64,000 nucleotides of DNA from Tritrichomonas musculus (Eukaryota > Parabasalia > Tritrichomonadida > Tritrichomonadidae): NCBI GenBank assembly GCA_039105265.1, contig JAPFFF010000044.1:620001-684000 (forward strand). The letters run 5' to 3'. Of this stretch, positions 38,303 through 47,700 are shown piece after piece. Every line of letters starts with the position of its first letter. Position 1 is the stretch's first letter. The notes under the pieces were generated by a model, which saw nothing but the letters and a program-made list of their open reading frames with translations, did no database searches and was not told where the DNA came from. The position numbers were made by a program, and so were the translations under genes.

Positions 38303-38800
38303 ATGAGTGAATACATCAACATTAATAAGTTATTCGAAAAACTTCCTGAATCAGAACTTAAAGCTGTTCAAGTATATTTTGATGACTTCATACCTGATAA
38401 ATTTTATAAATACAAAATGAACGTAAAGATATTATTTCTTTCATTAGTTTATAAAAATAACACCCAAAAAGTCATGACATATAAAGAATTTAGAGAGTTA
38501 TTCCCTCATTGTGAATGGTTAACTATTCCTAAACGTGCCGGGGCTCTACCCGGGGTGCAAAGCACCCTCAGTGTCTTAACGTCAGGATCACAAATACGAT
38601 TAATGAAAGCTTATATTAAAGCTGATAGAATAAATTATAAAACAACATTTTATCATGAATGTGTAGTAAAAGAATGTGAAAACCAAAATAAACTTAATGA
38701 ATTCATTAAAAATAGGTCTGAGGCTAAAGTTGAAATCGTCAACGAATTAGCTAGTAAATGTAACATAAACGAAGATGAAATAGACCCAGACTTGTTTTAA
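38303..38800 (+). CDS. Small protein near the left end of element 2, unknown function
   Basis: 165 residues starting MSEYININKLFEKLPESELK. It appears helical and soluble (FDDFIPDKFYKYKMNVKILFLSL; YKEFRELFPHCEWLTIPKR). Near residue 85 the coding sequence passes through a GC-rich hairpin (38553-38567) that adds the unusual residues AGALPGVQSTLSV. The start ATG has the ATAAATG context common in this element. It forms a same-strand group with the next genes. No family is recognised. Confidence 0.65.
   Translation: MSEYININKLFEKLPESELKAVQVYFDDFIPDKFYKYKMNVKILFLSLVYKNNTQKVMTYKEFRELFPHCEWLTIPKRAGALPGVQSTLSVLTSGSQIRLMKAYIKADRINYKTTFYHECVVKECENQNKLNEFIKNRSEAKVEIVNELASKCNINEDEIDPDLF
38553..38567. other. 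AAA-triloop hairpin inside the 165-residue gene
   Basis: GGGTGC-AAA-GCACCC, in a local GC-rich patch unlike the surrounding AT-rich coding sequence. The reading frame stays open. Confidence 0.7.
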
Positions 38801-38826
38801 ATTTATAAATTTTTATCCTAATATAA

Positions 38827-39177
38827 ATGAAGATTAATGATACAATCATTGATTTATGTCTTAATGTGTCAATAAATAATGTCATTAGCACAAATGCTAT
38901 TTACGATCATATTTTCGACATCGTTTTCGATTTATATGATGAAATAACTAATGATAAAGAAATAAATCAAGAATGTTGCCAAAAATTAATTGCCATATGC
39001 GAGGAAACATTTGAAGTTAAAGTTAATGAATATGTTGATTTAATAAATGAAGGATTAACAGAAGATATCAAGAAAAATGATTTCAAGCTTGATTCATTCA
39101 TGTCCCAAAAAGCATATTCATTAATACCAATAATTAAAAACTATTTAATCGAAAATTATGAAATTTTCTCGAAATAG
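38827..39177 (+). CDS. Small helical protein, element 2, unknown function
   Basis: 116 residues starting MKINDTIIDLCLNVSINN, rich in I, N, D and E, and predicted helical with no membrane segment. The ATG lies 26 bp after the previous stop, behind TTTTTATCCTAATATAA, which resembles the T-rich boxes of other element genes. It could be a regulatory or accessory protein. No homologue is seen in element 1 or elsewhere in the window. Confidence 0.6.
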   Translation: MKINDTIIDLCLNVSINNVISTNAIYDHIFDIVFDLYDEITNDKEINQECCQKLIAICEETFEVKVNEYVDLINEGLTEDIKKNDFKLDSFMSQKAYSLIPIIKNYLIENYEIFSK

Positions 39178-39264
39178 ACCCAGAAGCATTCTAAAAGAAT
39201 TCTGCAGCCAAAAGCTACATGTTTTAATAACATAAATGTGAAAATTTATTTTTATATAAAGAAT

Positions 39265-40713
39265 ATGTTAAAATTAAATAGAGAAAATTTTAAAGGTATT
39301 AAACTTGATAAACTTAATAAATATATAAAATTAATTAATGAAAAACTTAAGGGCTACGTCCAAGGTGCAAAGCACCACGTTACCATTCATGAATCACCAT
39401 CATGGCAAGGTTCAGTTTCAAATTTAATGAAATTTTTAAATGATAACAAATATGCACAACATGAAGGTTTGAGAATAAATGATAAATCAATTTCAAATTT
39501 TATTTCTAGATTAACTAGAAAAATAACACCAAAAACTTTTAATGAACAAAATATAGATAATAATTTAAATTTTTTCCCATTATTAAATATGAGTAGACGT
39601 ACGAAAGTAACTCGTGTAGCACAACCTGGTGATTTGAATACATGGCAAACACAATACCCAGCTATGTATGAATTAGGAGATGTTGTTCTTAACAAAAAGA
39701 AGGACTTTCATTTAGTTCGTAATGCTGTAAATTTAAAAGGTGCTCAAGAATGGGCAGCCAAACATAAATACCCAGTACCTCAATCTGATGTTGACATCAA
39801 TAATGATAACATACCTGATACAGTTGTTTACGACAATTATGGAAAACCAGTTATGGTTAACGGTTGGACATTACAGAAATCCCAGTATCCATTACGTAAA
39901 CAATTCCTTGATGAAAATCCTACCAAAGATAAAAGACATGCTGCTGGAGGATTTAGTGGTTTTAGTCACGAATTCAAAGGAAGACATGATCAAAATGGCA
40001 ATTATGTTTATACTAACTTTGTTAATACATGGAATGCTGCTGGTTATAAATTATCAGGATCTGCATATCATATATTTGGTAGACTTGTAACCGATTATGT
40101 CAAACAATATGTTAAAACATTATTAAGTGACACACCCGTAGCTCAAGATGAAAAATTATTTAAGGCTATTAATAGTTGTGTTCCTTATACAACCATTATT
40201 GCTTGTCATTGGGTTCAATTGTTATCTATATTATGGAATCATCCAGTTCCAGAAATTGTTGGTGAAGTTAATAAGATTAGACAAAAAACAAATGATCCAT
40301 TTGAACGTTATAAGAAGTTTAAGTCAAAGATGTCAACAAAGAAATACGAAAATGGATTTATTCAATGGGTTAAACAAAATTATAGTATAAATTTGAATCC
40401 TAGTGATGTTGCTGTTGAATTAAGTAAATTTGGTATCAATAAAGAATCATTGGTAACTCTTGCGACTAATACATTCAGGCAAAACCGAACACAAGATGGT
40501 AAAATCTCTGCTGATGTTGTTAATCAAATTAAGAAACAAATCAGTGCTGCTGCCTCTTCTGCCAAAGATGAATTAATCAGTGCTTGCTTTGCTGAAGGTT
40601 CACGTCCTGTTACCCCAACTAACTTTTCATCAACTGTACCAGTAAATCATCCAGACTATGGTACTAATCAAGAGTACCCAGCACTTCCTGAAGACGAAAA
40701 TGATGAATTTTAG
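39265..40713 (+). CDS. Element 2 protein of 482 residues, unknown function
   Basis: Start taken at the ATG at 39265 (MLKLNRENFKGIKL). A hairpin-bearing segment early in the gene (39364-39376) encodes GYVQGAKHHVT. The body is well mixed and soluble-looking, with conserved-looking aromatic clusters (HAAGGFSGFSHEFKGRHDQ, SAYHIFGRLVTDYVKQYVKTL, CHWVQLLSILWNHPVPEI) and an acidic end. It lies directly before the ATPase on the same strand. Candidates are a terminal or DNA-bound virion protein or a protease-like protein, but no catalytic triad is visible. Confidence 0.65.
   Translation: MLKLNRENFKGIKLDKLNKYIKLINEKLKGYVQGAKHHVTIHESPSWQGSVSNLMKFLNDNKYAQHEGLRINDKSISNFISRLTRKITPKTFNEQNIDNNLNFFPLLNMSRRTKVTRVAQPGDLNTWQTQYPAMYELGDVVLNKKKDFHLVRNAVNLKGAQEWAAKHKYPVPQSDVDINNDNIPDTVVYDNYGKPVMVNGWTLQKSQYPLRKQFLDENPTKDKRHAAGGFSGFSHEFKGRHDQNGNYVYTNFVNTWNAAGYKLSGSAYHIFGRLVTDYVKQYVKTLLSDTPVAQDEKLFKAINSCVPYTTIIACHWVQLLSILWNHPVPEIVGEVNKIRQKTNDPFERYKKFKSKMSTKKYENGFIQWVKQNYSINLNPSDVAVELSKFGINKESLVTLATNTFRQNRTQDGKISADVVNQIKKQISAAASSAKDELISACFAEGSRPVTPTNFSSTVPVNHPDYGTNQEYPALPEDENDEF
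39364..39376. other. AAA-triloop hairpin inside the 482-residue gene
   Basis: GGTGC-AAA-GCACC, almost the same stem as at 38553, in a small GC-rich patch near the 5' end of the gene. The frame stays open. Confidence 0.7.
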
Positions 40714-40765
40714 ACATAAATGACAGACTTGATTGAGTCATAAATTTATTTTTATCAAGTCATAA

Positions 40766-41605
40766 ATGAATAAAGCAAATTTAGGATTAACAGTTCACAC
40801 ACAAGTTACAAAAGCTTTGAATTCAAACAAAAGCACTGATAATCTCATTAAAGAAATACATCCTGATATCAAAGTCCGTTATAATTCAGTAAATGTAATA
40901 GTTGGTAAACAATGTTTAGGTAAAACTGTTGTTGCACTCGAGGAAATTATTAAAATTTCACTATTAAATACTGAATCCAAAAGCTCAGTCTTTCATTTGT
41001 TGGTGTATGTAACTAAAAACGGTGATGAGAATGACCAATCTTTTCAATCATTGAAACATTTAATCAAAATTCCTCATGTTACCATTAGTGAAAAAGATTC
41101 AGTTGAATTCATAAATACTCTCATTGCTGCTAAAAATTTATACTATCTCATTCGGCGAGAACACATTGAAGACAAAATCATAGATGAACAACGTGATGAC
41201 TTATTCACAACTCTTCACATTAAAGATTTCAGTAAACCTTTCCTTCATACATTAGTCCTTTTTGACGATATTAGTAACAGTAAATTATTTTCATCAGAAG
41301 AATCATTCTTTAGTCAACAATTACGTCGATGTAGACATACCAACATTACCTACTTCTTACTAATTCAAGGCTGGAAAGGTCTCAAACCTCATATCAAGAA
41401 TGAAATCACAACTTTATTCGTATTCCCTTGCTTCAATAAACAGCAATTACGTTATATTTACTCACAATCTGCATCTAATCTTAACTTTGATGACTTTTAT
41501 GAAATGTATCGACAAATGGCTCAATATAAGAAAAATAATCCTGCCAAACATCCTTACTTATATGTTAATTGTACTGATGGTGGTGATACTTACATTGAAA
41601 TATAA
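40766..41605 (+). CDS. ATPase: A32/FtsK-HerA-like DNA packaging ATPase
   Basis: 279 residues. The Walker A motif is GKQCLGKT at residues about 51-58 within NVIVGKQCLGKTVVALEEI. The Walker B motif is HTLVLFDDIS near residues 162-171. An RRCRHTNITYFLLIQGWKGL segment follows that resembles the sensor region of packaging ATPases. Length and motifs fit the genome-packaging ATPase shared by Polintons, virophages and large DNA viruses, which drives DNA into preformed capsids. It lies upstream of the capsid block. The ATG has the TCATAAATG context. Confidence 0.85.
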   Translation: MNKANLGLTVHTQVTKALNSNKSTDNLIKEIHPDIKVRYNSVNVIVGKQCLGKTVVALEEIIKISLLNTESKSSVFHLLVYVTKNGDENDQSFQSLKHLIKIPHVTISEKDSVEFINTLIAAKNLYYLIRREHIEDKIIDEQRDDLFTTLHIKDFSKPFLHTLVLFDDISNSKLFSSEESFFSQQLRRCRHTNITYFLLIQGWKGLKPHIKNEITTLFVFPCFNKQQLRYIYSQSASNLNFDDFYEMYRQMAQYKKNNPAKHPYLYVNCTDGGDTYIEI

Positions 41606-41609
41606 ATTA

Positions 41610-41951
41610 TTACATAATATTTTTATTCACTAATTCTATCAGTTGGTTTAATTTATCCTTGAGTTCACAATATGCTTCTTTTAATGTTTTCACTTCTGAG
41701 TATAATGCTTCAATATCACCACTATTATCTTTTTGTTCTTCGTCACATTTTTTAACTCTGTCTTTCTTCAACATCAACACACCCTTTATTTTTGTTATTC
41801 TATAATCATCAATTTTATACATTTTGTTTAATTTGTGAGTCGTTAGCTTATCAACTTCATCTTTATTTTTCATGTACCATACATTAAACTCTTCTGGTGA
41901 ATGAAACTCTTTTAAGTAGTTTTTAATAGGTTCAATAACTTGTAATTCCAT
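41610..41951 (-). CDS. Small helical protein conserved in both elements (IEPIKN family)
   Basis: 113 residues starting MELQVIEPIKNYLKEF. It aligns with the first about 65 residues of the element 1 protein at 16734-17243 (TTHKLNKMY, DYRITKIKGVLMLK) and then has a shorter coiled coil (YSEVKTLKEAYCELKDKLNQ). It is convergent with the ATPase, 4 bp apart. Its neighbour on the other side is the membrane microprotein, as in element 1. Function unknown. Confidence 0.75.
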   Translation of the reverse strand: MELQVIEPIKNYLKEFHSPEEFNVWYMKNKDEVDKLTTHKLNKMYKIDDYRITKIKGVLMLKKDRVKKCDEEQKDNSGDIEALYSEVKTLKEAYCELKDKLNQLIELVNKNIM

Positions 41952-42036
41952 GAATTATGAAATATTTCTGATCAAATATCTTTAATTAAAAACAAAAATA
42001 AAAATTTTTAGTTAATATTAAAAATTAATTATTAAA

Positions 42037-42177
42037 ATGAATCTATCAAATTTGTTTCTCTGTTGTCTCACAATCATTGAATTCATAAATCTACTCATTC
42101 GTATTGTTAAACTTTCACCTTCATTAAATATAGACCCACCATTAACTGAAGAAATACGGAAACGATTGTACTCATGA
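42037..42177 (+). CDS. 46-residue membrane microprotein conserved in both elements
   Basis: Reads MNLSNLFLCCLTIIEFINLL, then IRIVKLSPSLNIDPP and a tail ending IRKRLYS. One membrane span (residues about 4-22) precedes a DPPLTEEIRKRLYS tail almost identical in pattern to that of the element 1 microprotein (16563-16697). Its 3' end overlaps the MAFGS gene on the other strand by 6 bp. Conservation across two diverged elements supports it as a real gene. Function unknown, possibly membrane-associated virion assembly. Confidence 0.78.
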   Translation: MNLSNLFLCCLTIIEFINLLIRIVKLSPSLNIDPPLTEEIRKRLYS

Positions 42178-42453
42178 ATTCTTTAACATAGGCTGTGCGA
42201 AACGGTCGCTAGCACTCACCAAGTACCTTGGATCTGCATTTAATTTTGAGACTGTATTCCATCCGTTTTCAACTTTTCCTGCAAATTTCCCAACATCACT
42301 TATTAATTTACCAGCACTTCCGCCAATAACTGGACCTACAATTGGTGCAAGTTTTTGAATTCCCCCAATGATTTTTCTTGCTACTGGTGCAACTTTTCGT
42401 AATATTTTACTAGCTCCTTGAACTAAATTTTTAAACCAACTTCCAAAAGCCAT
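42172..42453 (-). CDS. MAFGS-type amphipathic virion protein candidate (element 2, copy 1)
   Basis: 93 residues beginning MAFGSWFKNLVQGASKILRK. A basic amphipathic N-terminal helix is followed by an Ala/Gly/Ile/Val-rich hydrophobic region (KIIGGIQKLAPIVGPVIGG) and a polar tail. Divergent from the capsid gene at 42523. It is the positional counterpart of the element 1 protein at 16255. Membrane activity similar to adenovirus protein VI is suggested by composition only. Confidence 0.7.
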   Translation of the reverse strand: MAFGSWFKNLVQGASKILRKVAPVARKIIGGIQKLAPIVGPVIGGSAGKLISDVGKFAGKVENGWNTVSKLNADPRYLVSASDRFAQPMLKNS

Positions 42454-42522
42454 TACTTATTTCTTAATCACAAAAAATCACAAATTTAAAATTATAATTT
42501 CTTTATTTTTTCTTATACATAA

Positions 42523-44238
42523 ATGACATACGCAAACGCTGCAACAAAAGGACTAACTAATGCTGAAGGTGATTTGTATAAATTCTTTCAAGATCAAGTC
42601 GCTAATCTTGTTCAAGTAAATGGAGGAGATCATTACTTTAACTGGAAAACTTTTGAATGTTTTGATTCAAACTGTCCACATCCAGTTGGTACCAAATCAT
42701 ATCTACATCTCACAACTGAAAACTTCCCAATTACACAAATGGAGAAATCATTTATTAGCGTCAAACTCAAACTTTATGTCAAACTTGATAAAACATTAGC
42801 AGGATTCGATAATGATATTAAGAAATTGATTCGTGTCTTCGCAGGTCTCAAAAATTCTGCTGAATTCTTTAGTAAACTTGATTCCATCTGCAATAATATC
42901 ATGTGTAAAAACACACAAAGTGAAGCTATTCGTGAACAATTTGCTTATAATTGTCTTAAACCACGTTCTGAAAAATCTACTGCCAAATACAGTCATTCAA
43001 CATGGAAAAATGTTTCATCATTTTCTGAATCAGTTTGTGGTATTTATATTCCACTTTCTGAATTAGCTGACGGTCGTGAGCATTCATACACTATGGAATT
43101 AGTCATTCCTTACACTGACTTACTCAAATATCAAGCATTCATGTTATACCCTAATGCAATATGTGGTGAATTAAAAGAATTGGTTGAAACTTCTACTGAC
43201 GCTTTTGTTTGGGCACCAATTTCACCATCTGTAGTTAAAGATGCCTTGGAAACATGGAACGGTGATGTTATGTCCGTCAAGTTACCAGACTATTATGGAA
43301 TCACAAATAAATTCACTCAATGTGGTAATGCTGCTCGAATCATCTCTTCAATCACTAAATCAACTTCAAGTGATGACACAGAATCACTTAGTCTTAAAGA
43401 AAAAAGAAAATTAATGGTTCAAGATGATGGAACATATTCATATGGCATTTCAAGTGTTACTCTTTCTATCACAAATTGTATTGTTGAACAAATGAGAACC
43501 ACTATTGGTGGATTTGGTGTTAAACCACATGTAATGGAACAATTACGACAACTTCTTCGAAAACCAATTATTATTCCATCACAATCACTTGATCGTAGAC
43601 ATTTTCCTAACACTGCTGGTCCAAATGGTATTGATACAACTACTGATATAGCTCTTAATTCAGTAACAAATATCACTGTTGTATTTCCTAAACATTCAAA
43701 TGATGCAACATGTTTCGATAATATCATGTATGAAAATGTTCAATTATTTGTTAATAAACACGCCATTCCTGACACTGAACTACAAACAATTGGGTCACGT
43801 TTCTATCAACTTCAACTTGTCGCTAATGAACTTGATGGATCTTTAGAAGCAACTGAAGAATTCGAGAATTCATTTACTGATCCACTTAATGATATGACTG
43901 AAGGAAGTTTAGATTATGGTAAACGTAGATCTAATTGCAGAAGTGATGGAACAAGCTTTGGAATCAATTTTCAACTTGAACGATCAAACGCTGGATATAC
44001 ATTTGATGGTGTCGATTTTGGAAACAATAATGTTCCTGTTACATTTAGAGGAAAACCTATGTTCAAAGGTGTTAACGACACATATTACAACTTTCTTGTT
44101 AACGATGATGGTACTGTTGATTCTACCCAACATCCGCCACCAGCAGAACTTTGGATTTGTCAGGATACATTCTTTACAATAGATGCCAATAATGGTCTCG
44201 TTTATCATGGAACAAATATTCCTGATCACTTATTTTAA
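42523..44238 (+). CDS. MCP: Major capsid protein (double jelly-roll), element 2
   Basis: 571 residues starting MTYANAATKGLTNAEGDLYKF. It is homologous to both element 1 capsid genes over its length: the SVCGIYIPL, PYTDLLKYQAFMLYPNAICGE, IIIPSQSLDR, NVTNITVVFP, and FGINFQLERSNAGYTFDGVD segments, and the C-terminal PPPAELWICQDTF. Polinton major capsid proteins of similar size adopt a double jelly-roll fold and form pseudo-hexameric capsomers. The ATG has the CATAAATG context after a T-rich stretch. It lies directly next to the MAFGS gene and the candidate minor capsid gene. Confidence 0.88.
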   Translation: MTYANAATKGLTNAEGDLYKFFQDQVANLVQVNGGDHYFNWKTFECFDSNCPHPVGTKSYLHLTTENFPITQMEKSFISVKLKLYVKLDKTLAGFDNDIKKLIRVFAGLKNSAEFFSKLDSICNNIMCKNTQSEAIREQFAYNCLKPRSEKSTAKYSHSTWKNVSSFSESVCGIYIPLSELADGREHSYTMELVIPYTDLLKYQAFMLYPNAICGELKELVETSTDAFVWAPISPSVVKDALETWNGDVMSVKLPDYYGITNKFTQCGNAARIISSITKSTSSDDTESLSLKEKRKLMVQDDGTYSYGISSVTLSITNCIVEQMRTTIGGFGVKPHVMEQLRQLLRKPIIIPSQSLDRRHFPNTAGPNGIDTTTDIALNSVTNITVVFPKHSNDATCFDNIMYENVQLFVNKHAIPDTELQTIGSRFYQLQLVANELDGSLEATEEFENSFTDPLNDMTEGSLDYGKRRSNCRSDGTSFGINFQLERSNAGYTFDGVDFGNNNVPVTFRGKPMFKGVNDTYYNFLVNDDGTVDSTQHPPPAELWICQDTFFTIDANNGLVYHGTNIPDHLF

Positions 44239-44384
44239 AGCTCTTACATTATTTTTGTCGTTTATGTTGAAAAAAAATGAAAAATCTATATGTTTTGTCA
44301 CATGGTGACATGGTGACATGGTGACACTTACGGAAAGCAAAAATATTAATGTTTTCAGTCATTTTTTAATCATTCATTTTTACT
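44239..44384. repeat. Convergent 3' spacer with three 8-bp repeats
   Basis: Between the convergent ends of the capsid and minor capsid genes lie three tandem copies of CATGGTGA (44301-44324) bordered by GTCA and CAC. This may be a 3'-end or boundary signal; not demonstrated. Confidence 0.4.
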
Positions 44385-44744
44385 TCAAAACTCTAACATT
44401 AGCTCTAATACAAACTGTTGAACATTAATAAGATTACCATTTAAGTCAGTAAACCATATCTTGAATGTATCTTTAGGTTTCGTCACTTCATACTTTTTGT
44501 ATTTAGTTAATATAGTGTTGGTAAAGCACACAAATGAATCTAAATAATTATCTCTTTCTATGAATGAACAATGTAACATAATATCGCCTACAATAGAATC
44601 ACTAAATAAGCATCTACAATGAATAACATGAATAAACTTAGGGTTCCGACTTATTATGAATTGATGAGGAAATTTTCTTTCATAATATTTTGTTGGGCTC
44701 AATCCTGCACCTTGTACATAATAATAAGTTTTTACAACAGACAT
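44385..44744 (-). CDS. Candidate minor capsid (penton-like) protein, element 2
   Basis: 119 residues from the ATG at 44744 (MSVVKTYYYVQGAGLSPTKY). The longer upstream reading is rejected because this start has the AAAATG context and avoids overlap with the fibre start. It shares HCRC, RDNY-x-DS and F-K-I-WFTD with the element 1 protein at 11940-12434. It is beta-rich and lies between capsid and fibre genes, but on the strand opposite to the capsid, unlike element 1. The penton assignment rests on size, context and composition. Confidence 0.6.
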   Translation of the reverse strand: MSVVKTYYYVQGAGLSPTKYYERKFPHQFIISRNPKFIHVIHCRCLFSDSIVGDIMLHCSFIERDNYLDSFVCFTNTILTKYKKYEVTKPKDTFKIWFTDLNGNLINVQQFVLELMLEF

Positions 44745-44766
44745 TTTATAATAATTATAAAAATTA

Positions 44767-44785
44767 TTTTTACCTGATTTAAAAG
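44767..44785 (+). promoter_or_regulatory. T-run / ACCTGAT start motif before the fibre gene
   Basis: TTTTTACCTGATTTAAAAG lies directly before the fibre ATG. It matches TTTTTACCTGATGTAAAA before the MAFGS gene of element 1. Likely a shared start signal. Confidence 0.35.
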
Positions 44786-47700
44786 ATGTATTCAAAACAA
44801 AACGTCGATGAAAATACTGATTACAAACCAGGTCATGCAATATCACTTGAGGATAGAATGATATCTGTCAAGTATGATTCAACATTATGTCTCAATAATG
44901 AAGGATGTCTATCCGTTGTTAATTCTGGATCAAGTGGAGGAGGTGGTATTGATTACAAAGGAGGAAAAGGAATTCAAATAATTAATGATCAAATTAATGC
45001 AAACGTTGATGGTTCATCTATTAAAGTTAATGACAAAAATCAATTAGAAGTTATTAATGGAGGTGGAACTGGTAAAGAATATAAAGCAGGTAATGCATTA
45101 ACATTAAATACAGACTCTTTTGACGTTAATGTTGATAATTCAACAATTAGAATTAATGAACAAAATCAATTAACAGTTCCTCAACCAACTATACCAACAT
45201 ATACTGCTGGATCAGCTCTTACATTAAATACAGAAAACAAATTTGACGTTAATGTTGATAATTCAACAATTAAAATTAATGATAAAAATGAGTTAACCGT
45301 TCCTCAACCAATTATTCCATCATATACTGCAGGAAAAGGTCTTACATTAAATCCAGATAACAAATTTGATGTCTCAATTGATAATTCAACAATTAAAATT
45401 AATGAACAGAATCAATTAACCGCCATTAATGAATGTAAAACATATTCTGCTGGTGATGGAATTGAAATTGACAACGTTAATGCAACCATTAAAGCTCGTG
45501 TTGACGGTACAACAATTAAATGTGAAGATGGTGTTCTTAATGTTCCACAACCAACTATACCAACATATACTGCTGGATCAGCTCTTTCATTAAATCAAGA
45601 TAACAAATTTAATGTTAATGTTGACGGTTCAACTCTTAAGGTTAACGCAAGTAATCAATTAGAAGTAATTAATGGAATTACTCCTTCGTTTAGAGCTGGT
45701 GATGGAATATCAATCAGTAATGATGTCATATCTATTAATCAAAAATGGTTTGATATTAAAGATGCTGTTACTAATCCAGAAGGAACTCTTCAATTTCATA
45801 ATGTGTCAACGGATTCATCAAAGAAAGATATTAGATTGTGTGTCATTGATGTTAAATATCCTAAACTCAAAACTTTATCAGGTTCAGAAACCATTAATAA
45901 AAAGCTTGATACATCATTCTTTACTCAAAATTTAGGTATGAATCCAGATTATGAAATGAACTTTAATACATCAATTAAGCAAGAATCAATTTCTTCTAAT
46001 CATACTTCAGTTACTAATTCAGTTACTAATTCAGTTACTAATTCAGATGAACATGATTTATATTTATTAACAATAACAGATATACCTAATGATCTCAATT
46101 TATCTTCACCAAATTCAGAGTTTTTACGTGTTCATTTACCATCGTATATTAAAGATCAACATGGTAAACCTATTGATTCAGTTGTTTGTAATGCTATCAG
46201 AAATGATTTGTACTCATGTGATATAGAAAGTTCTGGATTCAATGATGAAATTAATTCTACATTCATTAATGTTAATGAAGATATACCAATAGATATTGTT
46301 ACATTTAATGCAGTAGGTTGTGATTTTGATATTAAACACATTGCTCAAGAATTAGATCCCCAAACATTAACTGTTGAAAATTATGAAGTAAGAGTTTGTG
46401 ATAAAGATAAGAAACCATTAGCTATATTCATTAGTGATGGAACAGGTAAGTTTGCAATTCATGGTTCAGATTTACCATCAGGAAGTGTTGATTTACCAAA
46501 TTCAATATTTCATTACAATCATGAACAACATAAAGACTTATTCAAAGATGAAGTTAAAATTGAGTTTAGCGTTGATGCTGACGCACCTGCATATAAAACA
46601 TATTCATTTATGAATTTCAAAAATAATAGTGGTAAACCTTCTTATTCAATTCCAATTATTAAAGAAATTAATGAACCTTCACCAGATCCTGAACCAGGTC
46701 ATTATAAATCTAATGATTATCCTACAATATTTATGAAAACTACTGAAGGATGGGATGTTAACTTTAATGATATGATGGATCAATGGGGAAATGATATTCC
46801 ATCTGAAATGTATCCACTAGCAACTATTTATGTTTGTAACAAAAATGACCCCAACAAGTTTTTAATAACATATAAAGTTGATCAAAAACAAATTGTTGAT
46901 TATGATAGAGAAATATTTAATGAATCATGCTTTAATGGTCCAGTGTTTCATTACAATTATGAAAAGTATCATGAAGTGTTAGGAGAGAAAATTTTATTTA
47001 TATTTGGTTATAATCCTGTAATAAAACCAATAGTTACATATAACATTTACATAACATTTGAAAATAAGGACAATTCATTGGTTTCAGCAATTCGAAGTGA
47101 TAAACATAGTTCCTCAAATTCTAATTATTACACTGTTGAATATTCAGAAAATCATGAACAGCCGGGTATTATATCAAGTAAGTCAATTGATCTCAAAAAC
47201 TTACTCTTACGTGGCGAATTAATGATTGATATCATTTATGATAAAACAAATATCAAAACTGAAAATATTATTAAGTGTAAAGAATTAATTGCTGATAATG
47301 CATTTACATTATATCGTTCTCCATTAATATTCATTTATGAACCTGAAGATTTCGGTGTTGAACTCATTCATGGTATTAAATATTGGTACATTGATTTCGG
47401 ATATAGTCATGATAGTGATAAATTTAAAGCATTACCTAATAATCAACCATTTGAATTCATTGATAACAAAATATTTGGTCTTCACTATAGTTTAAAGAAA
47501 GAATTAATCGTTACTGAAGGATCGTCCGAACGGGAACAAAGTTCCCATTGGCATTCGTCCGAATCAAAATGGAATGGTGGAAATGTATTCTATCATGTTA
47601 AAGAAAACGCTGATTTGATTGACAAATATGATAAAGAAGATCCATTAATGAATAGTTTAATTATTAGTAATTGTGAACAGTTGACATTGACTTTACAGAA

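Noticed and set aside
39265-40713. Adenain-like cysteine protease of element 2
   Set aside because: Mavericks often encode one, and this gene is in a plausible place, but no His-Asp/Glu-Cys pattern of that family could be recognised.
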